IMG/VR virus record: IMGVR_UViG_3300025809_000163
Span: 1 to 20,842 of that record
Direction: 5' to 3' (one strand)
Source: a virus
DNA: 20,842 nt
Part shown: one piece after another, positions 1 to 5,274 of the stretch
Layout of the letters: the number at the start of each line of letters is the position of its first letter
How positions within the stretch are numbered: the stretch's first letter is position 1
Notes under the pieces: model-generated
What the model was told of the DNA's origin: nothing
Seen by the model: only the letters and a program-made list of their open reading frames with translations
The model's database searches: none
Position numbers and translations under genes: made by a program

Positions 1-28
1 GCCTTTCTTCTTCTTCGCACAAGAAGTA

Positions 29-77
29 TAAGCCTTTCCCCGGCTTACTGTAAAGCCCCCGCAATGGGGGTTTTATT
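29..77 (+). terminator. Two tandem hairpins at left edge, second one terminator-like on plus strand
   Basis: The 77 bases left of the HTH gene hold no gene I can support. Hairpin one pairs TAAGCC (29-34) with GGCTTA (42-47) over a 7-base loop. Hairpin two pairs AAAGCCCCC with GGGGGTTTT around the loop GCAAT and is followed by a T-rich stretch on the plus strand. The second stem includes a G:T wobble that becomes an A:C mismatch on the minus strand, so it folds better as plus-strand RNA. It could end a rightward transcript coming from outside the window, or act in both directions at the end of the HTH gene. A minus-strand frame rich in Lys codons is open at the left edge, but it has no start codon in view. 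Confidence 0.45.
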
Positions 78-281
78 TTATTCTCCTTTTAGCTGGCAAA
101 ACTGATCCAGCGTCAAGTCAAATATCTTGCACAATCCCTGCACAGTGTGCAGCTTCATGTTTTCCTGCTTACGCCACTGAAACACTCTCTGGCGGCTTAC
201 GTTCATTAAAGCGGCCAGGCGGCTAGAATTGATGTTATTTAGCTCCTGGGCGGTTATTAAGCACTGTCCTGCATTAGTCAT
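78..281 (-). CDS. Small Cro/C1-type helix-turn-helix regulator
   Basis: A 67-residue protein that is little more than one DNA-binding domain. Residues 18-40 form a helix-turn-helix: SSRLAALMN is the positioning helix, and SRQRVFQWRKQ is the recognition helix with the Trp-Arg-Lys pattern seen in XRE/Cro-type domains. A further helix (about 44-65) closes the fold. No dimerisation or protease-sensitive domain follows, so this resembles Cro more than a full CI repressor. An AGGAA ribosome site lies about 9 bases before the ATG. The gene stands alone, separated from the recombination operon by a 110-nt structured spacer. I infer that it controls phage promoters, and the palindrome at 2020-2031 is the best visible candidate operator. 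The fold is clear; the target is a guess. Confidence 0.8.
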   Translation of the reverse strand: MTNAGQCLITAQELNNINSSRLAALMNVSRQRVFQWRKQENMKLHTVQGLCKIFDLTLDQFCQLKGE

Positions 282-311
282 AATCAGTATTCCTGTGTTA
301 TCCTTGGGACG

Positions 312-336
312 TAGGGCTGTTCCCCCGGTCCTACAT
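312..336 (+). other. Imperfect hairpin favouring plus-strand RNA
   Basis: In the 282-391 spacer the plus strand can pair GTAGGGCT with GGTCCTAC (8 pairs including two G:U) around an 8-base C-rich loop. On the minus strand the two wobble positions become A:C mismatches, so the structure is better as plus-strand RNA. Alternative pairings of the same bases exist, for example GGAC with GTCC. I see no coding potential here: the only minus-strand ATG is followed at once by TAG. Confidence 0.3.
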
Positions 337-352
337 TCTCCTATGGTAGTTT

Positions 353-389
353 GCCCCCTGAAAGCACTTGTGCCGTAAGGGGGCTTTTT
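353..389 (+). terminator. GC-rich nested hairpin with T-tract on plus strand
   Basis: GCCCCCT (353-359) pairs perfectly with AGGGGGC (378-384). Inside is a short inner stem (GCA/TGC around 364-373) separated by a small internal loop. TTTTT follows at 385-389 on the plus strand. Read as minus-strand RNA, the same stem is followed by AAACTACC, so it is not an intrinsic terminator in the direction of the flanking genes. Either an unseen rightward transcript ends here just before running into the ssDNA-binding gene, or the element is a structured spacer in the leftward message. Confidence 0.5.
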
Positions 390-391
390 AC

Positions 392-688
392 CTAGAACGG
401 GATGTCTTCATCGAGCTGTTCAATGCTCATATCGGCCTGCTTTGCAGGTGCTGCTGCCTGGCCGTCAGTGTAAATCACCTTCACATTACCCAAGATTGGC
501 GTCTGAACCTTAGCGTCGCGCTCTTCTTTGGTGACCGATTGAGATATAAATCCATTGTTCTCATATTGGTCCTGCTGATCGGTATCTACAAAGGTAGTCA
601 GGTCCAGGTACGTGCCCTTGGCGCCTTTGTACAGTCGTGACTTGTCGATCTTGGTAACATCGATTCGTACAGATAATCCTACTTTCAT
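392..688 (-). CDS. Putative phage single-stranded DNA-binding protein
   Basis: A 98-residue protein that I recognise as a small phage OB-type or ssDNA-binding-like protein, based on its C-terminus and position. Residues 1-75 are mixed beta-type sequence (KVGLSVRIDVTKI, GTYLDLTTFVDT, NVKVIYTDG). A flexible Ala/Pro/Gln linker follows at about 76-90. The protein ends in DEDIPF, like the acidic Asp-Ile-Pro-Phe tip with which bacterial SSBs recruit partner proteins. The ATG overlaps the stop of the upstream YqaJ exonuclease as ATGA, with a GGAG ribosome site, so translation is coupled. In the operon it is the third partner of the annealase and exonuclease, and probably coats the single strands they make and use. 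It is shorter than cellular SSB (about 170-180 residues). Biochemical function is inferred. Confidence 0.72.
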   Translation of the reverse strand: MKVGLSVRIDVTKIDKSRLYKGAKGTYLDLTTFVDTDQQDQYENNGFISQSVTKEERDAKVQTPILGNVKVIYTDGQAAAPAKQADMSIEQLDEDIPF

Positions 689-1284
689 TTTAACTTCTCC
701 ACTTGGTTTAAAATTTCCGCTACGGCCTTATCGACCTCGGCAGACAGTTTTGCGATATAGTCATCATCGCGTTCTACACGCACTAGAACGTGCGGCATTT
801 CTGGATGGTAGGCAAAAAAGTCCCACCAATCACGTTTAGTTATCCACATACAGCCTTGGATTTGCTGCCAGTATTTCTTAACACCGACCTGCGGGTCTCT
901 GAGATAGCTGACCATCGTTTTAGGGGCAGGCGCTTTTATTTCTAAGCCGCCCTCTTCTCCGATCAAACCGTCAGGCGAGCAGCCAAACTCCCAGCTAGTG
1001 TCGAGAATAAAGCCAGTCTCGATTACATCATTGCCAGAAATGAATTCGTAGGACTCCCTAGCCTCTGGCTCAATCTCATTGCCGCGCAGCATCCACTCAG
1101 TAACATGGAAGGGCTCAGAGTGCCCTGTAAGGCGTTCTGCGATCAATTCATTGATGTACCCATCAGCAGAGGTGCTAGGCTTCCCAGTCTGAGTAATTAG
1201 CTTGGAAAACATGCTAGCGGATGGCTTGCCCAGTCTTGCAGCAAGCCACTCTGGTGAACCCTGCTCATGGTCCAGGATGATCAC
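685..1284 (-). CDS. YqaJ-type viral recombinase (lambda-exonuclease-like)
   Basis: A 199-residue nuclease of the YqaJ/lambda exonuclease family (PD-(D/E)XK fold). This family resects double-stranded DNA ends to leave 3' overhangs for an annealase. The N-terminal signature GSPEWLAARLGKPSASMFSK (about 9-28) is typical. The active-site residues are visible: D105 in CSPDGL, and E115 and K117 in GLEIKAP. A Gln/Trp-rich helix follows (YWQQIQGCMWI, 139-148), as in relatives. Length matches the family. The start is GTG, and GTGA overlaps the stop of the ERF gene by four bases; GAGG lies upstream. Paired with ERF upstream and an SSB-like protein downstream, it forms a Red-like recombination set, probably used for genome concatemer formation, repair of cut ends or exchange with other phages. 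Confidence 0.93.
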   Translation of the reverse strand: MIILDHEQGSPEWLAARLGKPSASMFSKLITQTGKPSTSADGYINELIAERLTGHSEPFHVTEWMLRGNEIEPEARESYEFISGNDVIETGFILDTSWEFGCSPDGLIGEEGGLEIKAPAPKTMVSYLRDPQVGVKKYWQQIQGCMWITKRDWWDFFAYHPEMPHVLVRVERDDDYIAKLSAEVDKAVAEILNQVEKLK

Positions 1285-1844
1285 TTCTTAGCCTCTAGCG
1301 CGGCAACAGCGCGGTCATAGTGCATAGCCAGTATCTGATCAACAGAGCGAACCTTCAGCCACTTGCAAAACTTATCGCTGTCGGCACCAGTCTCATCAAG
1401 TAATTTCTTGATGGCTATGATCTGATCATCAGACACAACTTTCTTGTCATCACCGCGCAGCATTGCAGATTCTGCATCATCGTCGGCCGTAGGGATTCCC
1501 GCGATAGACTGCAGGGCGTACCGTCTTGCGTAGGTGATAGCTGACCCTGAAGCCTGGGGGTCTTTCTTAACAGTTGGCAGGGTGTATTCCATCTCTAGCC
1601 ACTGACCTGATATGTGCATCAGGCGCGTAGATACGCCAACACCGTTTTCGTTGCTAACTGGGAACTGCGTGTAGCTCAGGCCGTTATCAGCAAAGGGCTG
1701 CTTGATCGCCTTAATTACAGACGTTAGATCGGCATAGCTTGACTTGAAGAAAGGGTTAGCGCTGTCTTTGACAGCACCCCCCATCTGAGATTGTGCAGCA
1801 CATAGTGCGCTGGCTAGTTCATTGATTGATTCACTTGATTTCAT
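1281..1844 (-). CDS. erf: ERF-family single-strand annealing recombinase
   Basis: A 187-residue ERF superfamily protein. ERF (first known from phage P22) anneals complementary single strands and promotes circularisation or recombination of phage DNA. The core spans about residues 5-125. It contains the early motif NPFFKSSYADLTSVIKAIK (30-48) and the hallmark GSAITYARRYALQSIAGI (100-117) followed by an Asp-rich stretch (DDDAE, 121-125). The C-terminal 60 residues (VSDDQIIAIKKLLDETGAD onward) are a separate helical part that is variable in the family. The ATG is preceded by GGAGG, which lies inside the end of the preceding 51-residue gene; the two genes overlap by 14 bases. The GTG of the YqaJ exonuclease overlaps its stop. 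Family assignment is secure; the exact role in this phage is inferred. Confidence 0.95.
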   Translation of the reverse strand: MKSSESINELASALCAAQSQMGGAVKDSANPFFKSSYADLTSVIKAIKQPFADNGLSYTQFPVSNENGVGVSTRLMHISGQWLEMEYTLPTVKKDPQASGSAITYARRYALQSIAGIPTADDDAESAMLRGDDKKVVSDDQIIAIKKLLDETGADSDKFCKWLKVRSVDQILAMHYDRAVAALEAKK

Positions 1845-1986
1845 GTTGACCTCCTACAGTCTGTTCTTTTGCGTACCGCTCACCATAACCTGCATAGTAA
1901 GCCTCTGATTGCCCGTCTAGGGCTTGATAACCTAAAACGCAGTCATACTCACCGCGTTCCAGATCGTTTAGATCGTTGATTCCCAT
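1831..1986 (-). CDS. Small hypothetical protein leading the recombination operon
   Basis: A 51-residue protein beginning MGINDLNDLERGEYDCVLGY and containing a Tyr/Gly-rich stretch AYYAGYGERYAKEQ (29-42). I know no function. Short peptides with a similar GYGxxYAxEQ pattern occur in phage early regions, which supports reality but not a role. Support is positional: GGAGG seven bases before the ATG, placement as the first gene after the promoter at 2017-2045, and a 14-base overlap with ERF whose ribosome site lies inside this gene. It is acidic to neutral, with no membrane segment, and could be a small regulator or partner of the recombinase. Translation of this ORF may help open the ERF start site. 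Confidence 0.65.
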   Translation of the reverse strand: MGINDLNDLERGEYDCVLGYQALDGQSEAYYAGYGERYAKEQTVGGQHEIK

Positions 1987-2016
1987 ATTGCCTCCTACAG
2001 CATTGATTGAGGTGCC

Positions 2017-2045
2017 ATTGTAAAGCTTTACGACTACTCCGTCAA
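2017..2045 (-). promoter_or_regulatory. Near-consensus sigma70 promoter for the recombination operon
   Basis: On the minus strand, TTGACG (2040-2045) and TACAAT (2017-2022) are separated by exactly 17 bases. Each hexamer differs from consensus at one position. The predicted transcript starts near 2010, some 25 bases before the 51-residue gene. The promoter lies in an 80-base spacer directly downstream of the late-operon terminator, as expected for the head of an independent unit. It is the only strong promoter-like sequence I found in the window. Confidence 0.8.
2020..2031. promoter_or_regulatory. Perfect 12-bp palindrome over the -10 box (candidate operator)
   Basis: GTAAAGCTTTAC is a perfect inverted repeat that shares three bases with the -10 hexamer and fills the downstream part of the spacer. 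A dimeric repressor bound here would block RNA polymerase. The HTH protein at 78-281 is the only visible candidate ligand. Occurrence by chance cannot be excluded for a 12-bp palindrome; its position is the argument. Confidence 0.5.
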
Positions 2046-2066
2046 CACTTTCAGTAACAAACAGGC

Positions 2067-2093
2067 AAAAAAAAGCCCCGCACTAGGCAGGGC
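2067..2093 (-). terminator. Intrinsic terminator ending the late operon
   Basis: On the minus strand GCCCTGC (2087-2093) pairs with GCGGGGC (2075-2081), seven pairs with one G:U, around the loop CTAGT. An unbroken run of eight T follows (2067-2074). It lies 17 bases after the endolysin stop and just before the next promoter, so it cleanly separates the late unit from the recombination operon. Confidence 0.93.
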
Positions 2094-2110
2094 ATGTTCT
2101 ATGTGGAACC

Positions 2111-2455
2111 TCAGTATGACCAGATGACAGGCATTGAGTCCCTTATGTCTACATGGATAAACGTCTTGGCGACCCCTATGCCATTAAACCCCATCTCCTG
2201 GGCGTGCTTAATGATCTGGTATGCCTCGTTGCCATTGTTGATCTTAATGTCTGCGGCAATTCCGCGTGCGTGGGTGCCTGGCTTGGCCTTCGCTTTTTCA
2301 ATGCTGTGGCCTTCTGGATCGCGGTAGCCACTGGTAATGATAAACGGGAACCCGCAAGCATGGCGCAGAGAGTCAAGAGCCCAAAGAAATTCCTCGGACA
2401 TCTCGTTGTTGCCGGTCTCCTGGCAATCAAAGTCTGACAGCTTAAAATAGCGCAT
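2111..2455 (-). CDS. Endolysin, M15-family zinc peptidase
   Basis: A 114-residue, single-domain M15A-type metallopeptidase that should cut peptide bonds in peptidoglycan (D,D- or L,D-type specificity cannot be read from sequence). The active site is complete: H62 and D69 in GTHARGIAAD and H101 in FIHVD are the zinc ligands, and D103 fits the catalytic-side acid. The ITSGYRDP motif (40-47) and N-terminal YFKLSDFDC (3-11) are typical of this phage branch. There is no signal peptide or cell-wall-binding domain, so export needs a holin; the likely one is about 15 kb upstream (16969-17349). The start overlaps the preceding stop as TGATG. It is the last gene of the late unit, followed by the strong terminator. 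Confidence 0.92.
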   Translation of the reverse strand: MRYFKLSDFDCQETGNNEMSEEFLWALDSLRHACGFPFIITSGYRDPEGHSIEKAKAKPGTHARGIAADIKINNGNEAYQIIKHAQEMGFNGIGVAKTFIHVDIRDSMPVIWSY

Positions 2456-2739
2456 CAGTATGTTCCCTTCCAGACCCTAAACTTGTCAAAGTCGCCAGAC
2501 AACATCTTGCGCTTAATAACGTCCTTTTTGGCCTCGTTATCATCCCAGGATAGCCCAGCTTCCTTCATCCACTCTGCGACAATGTGCATAGGGATAGTGC
2601 CTACCAGGCGGCTCTCACCAGTCTGTCCTACACCTGCCTCACGCAGCATTCTAGCCTTCTCAATATGGACATCGTTGTCATACGTCTTCTGTACGATGAT
2701 CCCAGAGTCGGTAGCTTTTACAGATTCCTTCAGCAACAT
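2455..2739 (-). CDS. Conserved phage protein of unknown function
   Basis: A 94-residue soluble protein starting MLLKESVKATDSGIIVQKTY. It has a central ESRLVGTIPMHIVAEWMKEAG (42-62) and an aromatic-basic end, FDKFRVWKGTY. I recognise this layout from uncharacterised proteins near capsid genes of aquatic phages, but no function is known to me. The WMKEAGLSWDDNEAKKDVIKRKM region suggests a small helical domain. The ATG overlaps the stop of the 39-residue gene as TAATG, and its own stop overlaps the endolysin start as TGATG, so the three are translated as a coupled block. Possible roles are a minor virion protein or a lysis-timing factor; nothing in the sequence decides this. Confidence 0.8.
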   Translation of the reverse strand: MLLKESVKATDSGIIVQKTYDNDVHIEKARMLREAGVGQTGESRLVGTIPMHIVAEWMKEAGLSWDDNEAKKDVIKRKMLSGDFDKFRVWKGTY

Positions 2740-2858
2740 TACTTCTTGCCTCTCTTCTTAGCCGGCGCCTTCTTCTTTTTAGCGGCTGACTTAGCTCTCG
2801 CTGCAGCGGCCATGCCTGACTTTGTGTATGCGTACTTCTTACCGTTGACCATTGGCAT
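2739..2858 (-). CDS. 39-residue lysine/alanine-rich basic peptide
   Basis: A tiny protein reading MPMVNGKKYAYTKSGMAAAA and then a tail of Lys and Ala with Pro (residues 21-39), giving a strongly positive charge like a histone H1 tail. The N-terminal PMVNGKKYxYT pattern is one I associate with short phage proteins found next to a second basic mini-protein, as here. It is reached from the upstream mini-gene's end (the AGAGGA lies in the last codons of that gene), and its TAA overlaps the next ATG as TAATG. Likely a nucleic-acid- or capsid-interior-binding peptide, by charge only. Its small size alone would make it easy to dismiss; reality rests on the coupled start/stop geometry and the recognisable motif. 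Confidence 0.72.
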   Translation of the reverse strand: MPMVNGKKYAYTKSGMAAAARAKSAAKKKKAPAKKRGKK

Positions 2859-2860
2859 AT

Positions 2861-3016
2861 CTATTTCCTCTTTGCTGTCTTAGCGGCCTTCTTAAAAGCC
2901 GCTTTAGTTGGCGCACCCTTTGTGCCAGGCTTGCGCATTTTTTCTACCTTCTTTCCGGCAGCTTTCTGCTTCTTAATGCGAGCTCGCTTCTTATGAATGT
3001 TTGCGTAAAGACTCAT
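2861..3016 (-). CDS. 51-residue basic phage protein (MSLYANI family)
   Basis: A small, extremely basic protein: MSLYANIHKKRARIKKQKAA, then KMRKPGTKGAPTKAAFKKAAK (27-47). I recognise this arrangement, MSLYANI at the start and EKMRKPGxKGAPT in the middle, from many tailed phages, where its function is unknown. About a third of the residues are Lys or Arg. A GAGGAA ribosome site precedes the ATG, and its stop is two bases before the 39-residue gene. It is the middle one of three consecutive basic mini-proteins downstream of the capsid gene. A structural or DNA-condensing role is plausible but not shown. Confidence 0.85.
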   Translation of the reverse strand: MSLYANIHKKRARIKKQKAAGKKVEKMRKPGTKGAPTKAAFKKAAKTAKRK

Positions 3017-3017
3017 A

Positions 3018-3272
3018 TTACTTCCTCGACTTAGCCCCAGAGCACTTCCATCTCTTGCGGCTTAAATTATTAGGGGTGTTGGGGTCGTTCTGCTTAGATT
3101 TGGGCAGACCCTTTTTGATGCCTAATGACCTGGCGCAATAACTATCACCCTTGCTGGTTCCAGGATTTACCCTGGCGCCGCCTGACTTGGCCTTACCTGC
3201 CTGGCCATAGGATACCTTTTTGCCTGATGCGGTTACTTTTACTTTCGCTTTGCCCTTTGCCGGCTTTGCCAT
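3018..3272 (-). CDS. 84-residue basic conserved phage protein
   Basis: Begins MAKPAKGKAKVKVTASGKKV and ends in a basic Cys-containing tail (RKRWKCSGAKSRK). The middle, GTSKGDSYCARSLGIKKG, is a pattern I have seen in aquatic phage genomes as a conserved hypothetical. Two Cys (SYCARS and KWKCSG types) could form a disulphide or metal pair. The start was set at the ATG at 3270-3272 because GGAG (3279-3282) lies six bases upstream; an in-frame TTG four codons earlier would overlap that ribosome site. It follows a hairpin terminator after the capsid gene, with the ribosome site touching the T-run. Function unknown; high positive charge suggests contact with DNA or with the capsid lining. Confidence 0.82.
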   Translation of the reverse strand: MAKPAKGKAKVKVTASGKKVSYGQAGKAKSGGARVNPGTSKGDSYCARSLGIKKGLPKSKQNDPNTPNNLSRKRWKCSGAKSRK

Positions 3273-3282
3273 AAAAATCTCC

Positions 3283-3305
3283 AAAAAAAGGGGGCCGGAG
3301 CCCCC
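3283..3305 (-). terminator. Terminator after the capsid gene, abutting the next ribosome site
   Basis: On the minus strand GGGGGC (3300-3305) and GCCCCC (3290-3295) make six G:C pairs around the tetraloop TCCG, closed by C:G. This is a UNCG-type loop, which is unusually stable. Seven T follow (3283-3289). It lies 17 bases after the capsid stop, and the GGAG of the next gene begins immediately after the T-run. It probably caps and stabilises the abundant capsid message and lets only part of transcription continue to the basic proteins and endolysin. Confidence 0.9.
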
Positions 3306-3322
3306 CTTCTGTACTACATCGA

Positions 3323-4279
3323 TTAGGAAGTCGTGTTATCAGCAATGATACCAGACGCCTTCTCGTTTTTACAAATAAGAGTCAGCTCAGTCAGAACCTG
3401 ACGACGGCTTGAGTCGCCAGTCTTGGCCAGAGCAGTATTCTTAGTAGGACGGAGCATACCAACTGCCCACATGTCGTTCTGCATGATGAACACGTCACGG
3501 CTACGGTTCTCACGAGTAGGAACAAACTCAACAGTTCCCCAAGGAGTAACGTATACAGCCAGAGACTTAACAACCTTCTCGTCACCGGCCTGGACCTGTG
3601 AACGCTGGTTGTTGTTACCTGCAAAACCCAGAGCAACATTCATCTGGAAAGCAGACAGGTATACTGAGTCAGGCTTGCCGCCCTCTGCCCAGATGCTCTG
3701 CATAGTAGCGTCGAAACGCGCCTGAGAGAATGCAACTGGAGTGCCGTCATCGGTACGAGCGTCAGTGCCGTCGCCGGTGGGATCAGCGCCAGAGTTGCCA
3801 GTTTCGTTGGTAGAGTTAGTTACCAACCAAGCTGGAGCACCAGCAAGCTCACGAGCAGTAGTGCTGTTACCAGCAACGCGAGCGTTGTTAGCGAACAGAG
3901 CTGCTTCGATATCGAGCTTCTGCTCTTTAGCGATTTTCAGGGTCTGGTACGCCATCTCTGCTGCGCGGCCTGCCTTCTTAACGCCTTCGTCAGTGTCAGG
4001 AATAGATACTGAGTTCTTGAAAATCTGAGTGTAGTTACCCAGGCGAGTAGTAGCAGAACGGGCTTCAGAAGTAGTGTCGTCGCCTTCGATGTGCTTGTTG
4101 TCAGCGCTTGAACGGAGAGTATCAGTCTGCCACTCGTGCAGAGTGTTGCTAGCTTTTACTTTCTTACAAGCTGAGTAGAACGGAGTCTCTTCTGGGCTGA
4201 TTGAATAAATAACGTCCTGCAGGTCTTCCCGGATGCCCACGCTATCGTATGTGTCAAAAGTGTTTGATGGCTGTGCCAT
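3323..4279 (-). CDS. Major capsid protein, SU10/DUF5309 type
   Basis: A 318-residue protein that forms the shell of the head. The N-terminal region NTFDTYDSVGIREDLQDVIY (6-25), then SPEETPFYSACKKVKASNT and HEWQTDTL, is characteristic of the SU10-type (DUF5309) capsid family, which has an HK97-like fold. The later segments (IWAEGGKPDSVYLSAFQMNV, then the C-terminal LTLICKNEKASGIIADNT) fit the same family. A Gly/Thr/Asp-rich insert (about residues 158-180) looks like a surface loop. There is no prohead-protease-type extension; a separate scaffold gene precedes it. A strong GAGGTAA ribosome site lies six bases before the ATG, and a UNCG-loop terminator follows, both fitting high expression. I am confident in the role; the family name comes from remembered sequence patterns. 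Confidence 0.93.
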   Translation of the reverse strand: MAQPSNTFDTYDSVGIREDLQDVIYSISPEETPFYSACKKVKASNTLHEWQTDTLRSSADNKHIEGDDTTSEARSATTRLGNYTQIFKNSVSIPDTDEGVKKAGRAAEMAYQTLKIAKEQKLDIEAALFANNARVAGNSTTARELAGAPAWLVTNSTNETGNSGADPTGDGTDARTDDGTPVAFSQARFDATMQSIWAEGGKPDSVYLSAFQMNVALGFAGNNNQRSQVQAGDEKVVKSLAVYVTPWGTVEFVPTRENRSRDVFIMQNDMWAVGMLRPTKNTALAKTGDSSRRQVLTELTLICKNEKASGIIADNTTS

Positions 4280-4290
4280 GATGTATTACC

Positions 4291-5274
4291 TCAAGTATTT
4301 AAGATTAATCCAAGAGCATCATCGATACTCCCGGTGGATTTAAGTTTTGTTCGTCGCTTTTCCAACGCCTTCTTCCTGCTCGGTGTAGGTTTAGACCCAG
4401 CCTTCACTGTCCGCGATCTGCGGTTTGCAGGGTTGGCTTTGTCCTCAGCAGCTTTCTTCCCATTCATAATTTCACGGTACTTCATGGCATCATGCAATAC
4501 TCTGATTGCGCGGTGGTCCATGATCTGACCGATCTCTTCCGGCTGATATCCATAAACCTCGGAACCAATAGTCAGCATCTTTTCGCGTACTGCGGATGCC
4601 TTCTTGTCGTCCGAAAACTCTGGAATCTGCTGTTTCAGGGTTTCCATTTCTTGCTGGAGGTAAGCCTGCATAGCGGCCTGCTGCGCCTGGGACTGTTGTT
4701 GTGACACAGCCTCAAACTGTTGCATCTGACCGTTATATGCGGCCACGTCGTCATCGTATTTCAGCTTGGCATCCATGTACCCAATAGGGTCGGTGTCAAA
4801 CAATTCACGCGATGGCGGTTGTGGCGCTTGCTGAACTCCACCAGCTTGTATCTGCTGATACATCTGAGCAATGTTCTGGCGCTCGTTTAAAAGGGCATTG
4901 TAAACCTCTTCGGCCTGCTTACGCTGCGCTGCAGCTTCTTGCATACCCCTTTGGACGTACTTCTGACCACTGTATCCTTGCTTGAGCTCATCTAGGGTTA
5001 CAGCCACTTCCTGTCCGTCTACCTTAACAGTGAATGACTGGCCCTCCTGGGCGGCATCTTCAGTATCTTCGTCGTCCTCGGAATCTTCCGTTTCCTCATC
5101 TGACTCATCCTCATCGGATTCATCGTCAGGTTGCTCATCTTCACTCTCACCTTCAGGCTCGCTTTCAAGCAGCTCTTCTTGCTCTTCTGCAGGCTCATCC
5201 TGTTCGATAATGTTAGCAATGGCTCCCTCAATAGAGCCGTCAAATTCTACTACTTCGGTATCAGTCGTTTCCAC
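4291..5274 (-). CDS. Capsid scaffolding protein
   Basis: A 327-residue protein that should guide head assembly and then leave. Residues 24-77 are almost wholly Asp, Glu and Ser. Residues 80-115 (FTVKVDGQEVAVTLDELKQG, then YSGQKYVQRG) form a motif common in phage scaffold proteins. Two Gln/Ala-rich helical stretches follow (111-147 and 183-217), and the C-terminal 45 residues are basic (RRSRTVKAGSKPTPSRKKAL), matching the coat-binding basic tail of P22-type scaffolds. It lies directly before the capsid gene. The start is GTG (5272-5274) with AGAGGAA about nine bases upstream, inside the end of the preceding small gene, giving a 25-base overlap. Role inferred from layout and position; no protease motif is seen. 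Confidence 0.88.
   Translation of the reverse strand: METTDTEVVEFDGSIEGAIANIIEQDEPAEEQEELLESEPEGESEDEQPDDESDEDESDEETEDSEDDEDTEDAAQEGQSFTVKVDGQEVAVTLDELKQGYSGQKYVQRGMQEAAAQRKQAEEVYNALLNERQNIAQMYQQIQAGGVQQAPQPPSRELFDTDPIGYMDAKLKYDDDVAAYNGQMQQFEAVSQQQSQAQQAAMQAYLQQEMETLKQQIPEFSDDKKASAVREKMLTIGSEVYGYQPEEIGQIMDHRAIRVLHDAMKYREIMNGKKAAEDKANPANRRSRTVKAGSKPTPSRKKALEKRRTKLKSTGSIDDALGLILNT

Noticed and set aside
1-77. Partial minus-strand gene with a Lys-rich stretch running off the left edge
   Set aside because: The frame is open but has no start codon after the HTH stop, and the sequence is largely hairpin; cannot be supported from this window.
301-390. tRNA or known riboswitch in the spacer between the HTH and SSB-like genes
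   Set aside because: No T-loop consensus, no cloverleaf and no CCA end; the stems do not match a riboswitch I know.
3270-3284. TTG start four codons upstream for the 84-residue basic protein
   Set aside because: It would overlap the GGAG ribosome site; the ATG six bases after that site is the better start.
4240-4260. TTGACA-like sequence at the beginning of the capsid gene
   Set aside because: It encodes FDT within the conserved capsid N-terminus and has no matching -10 at a proper distance.
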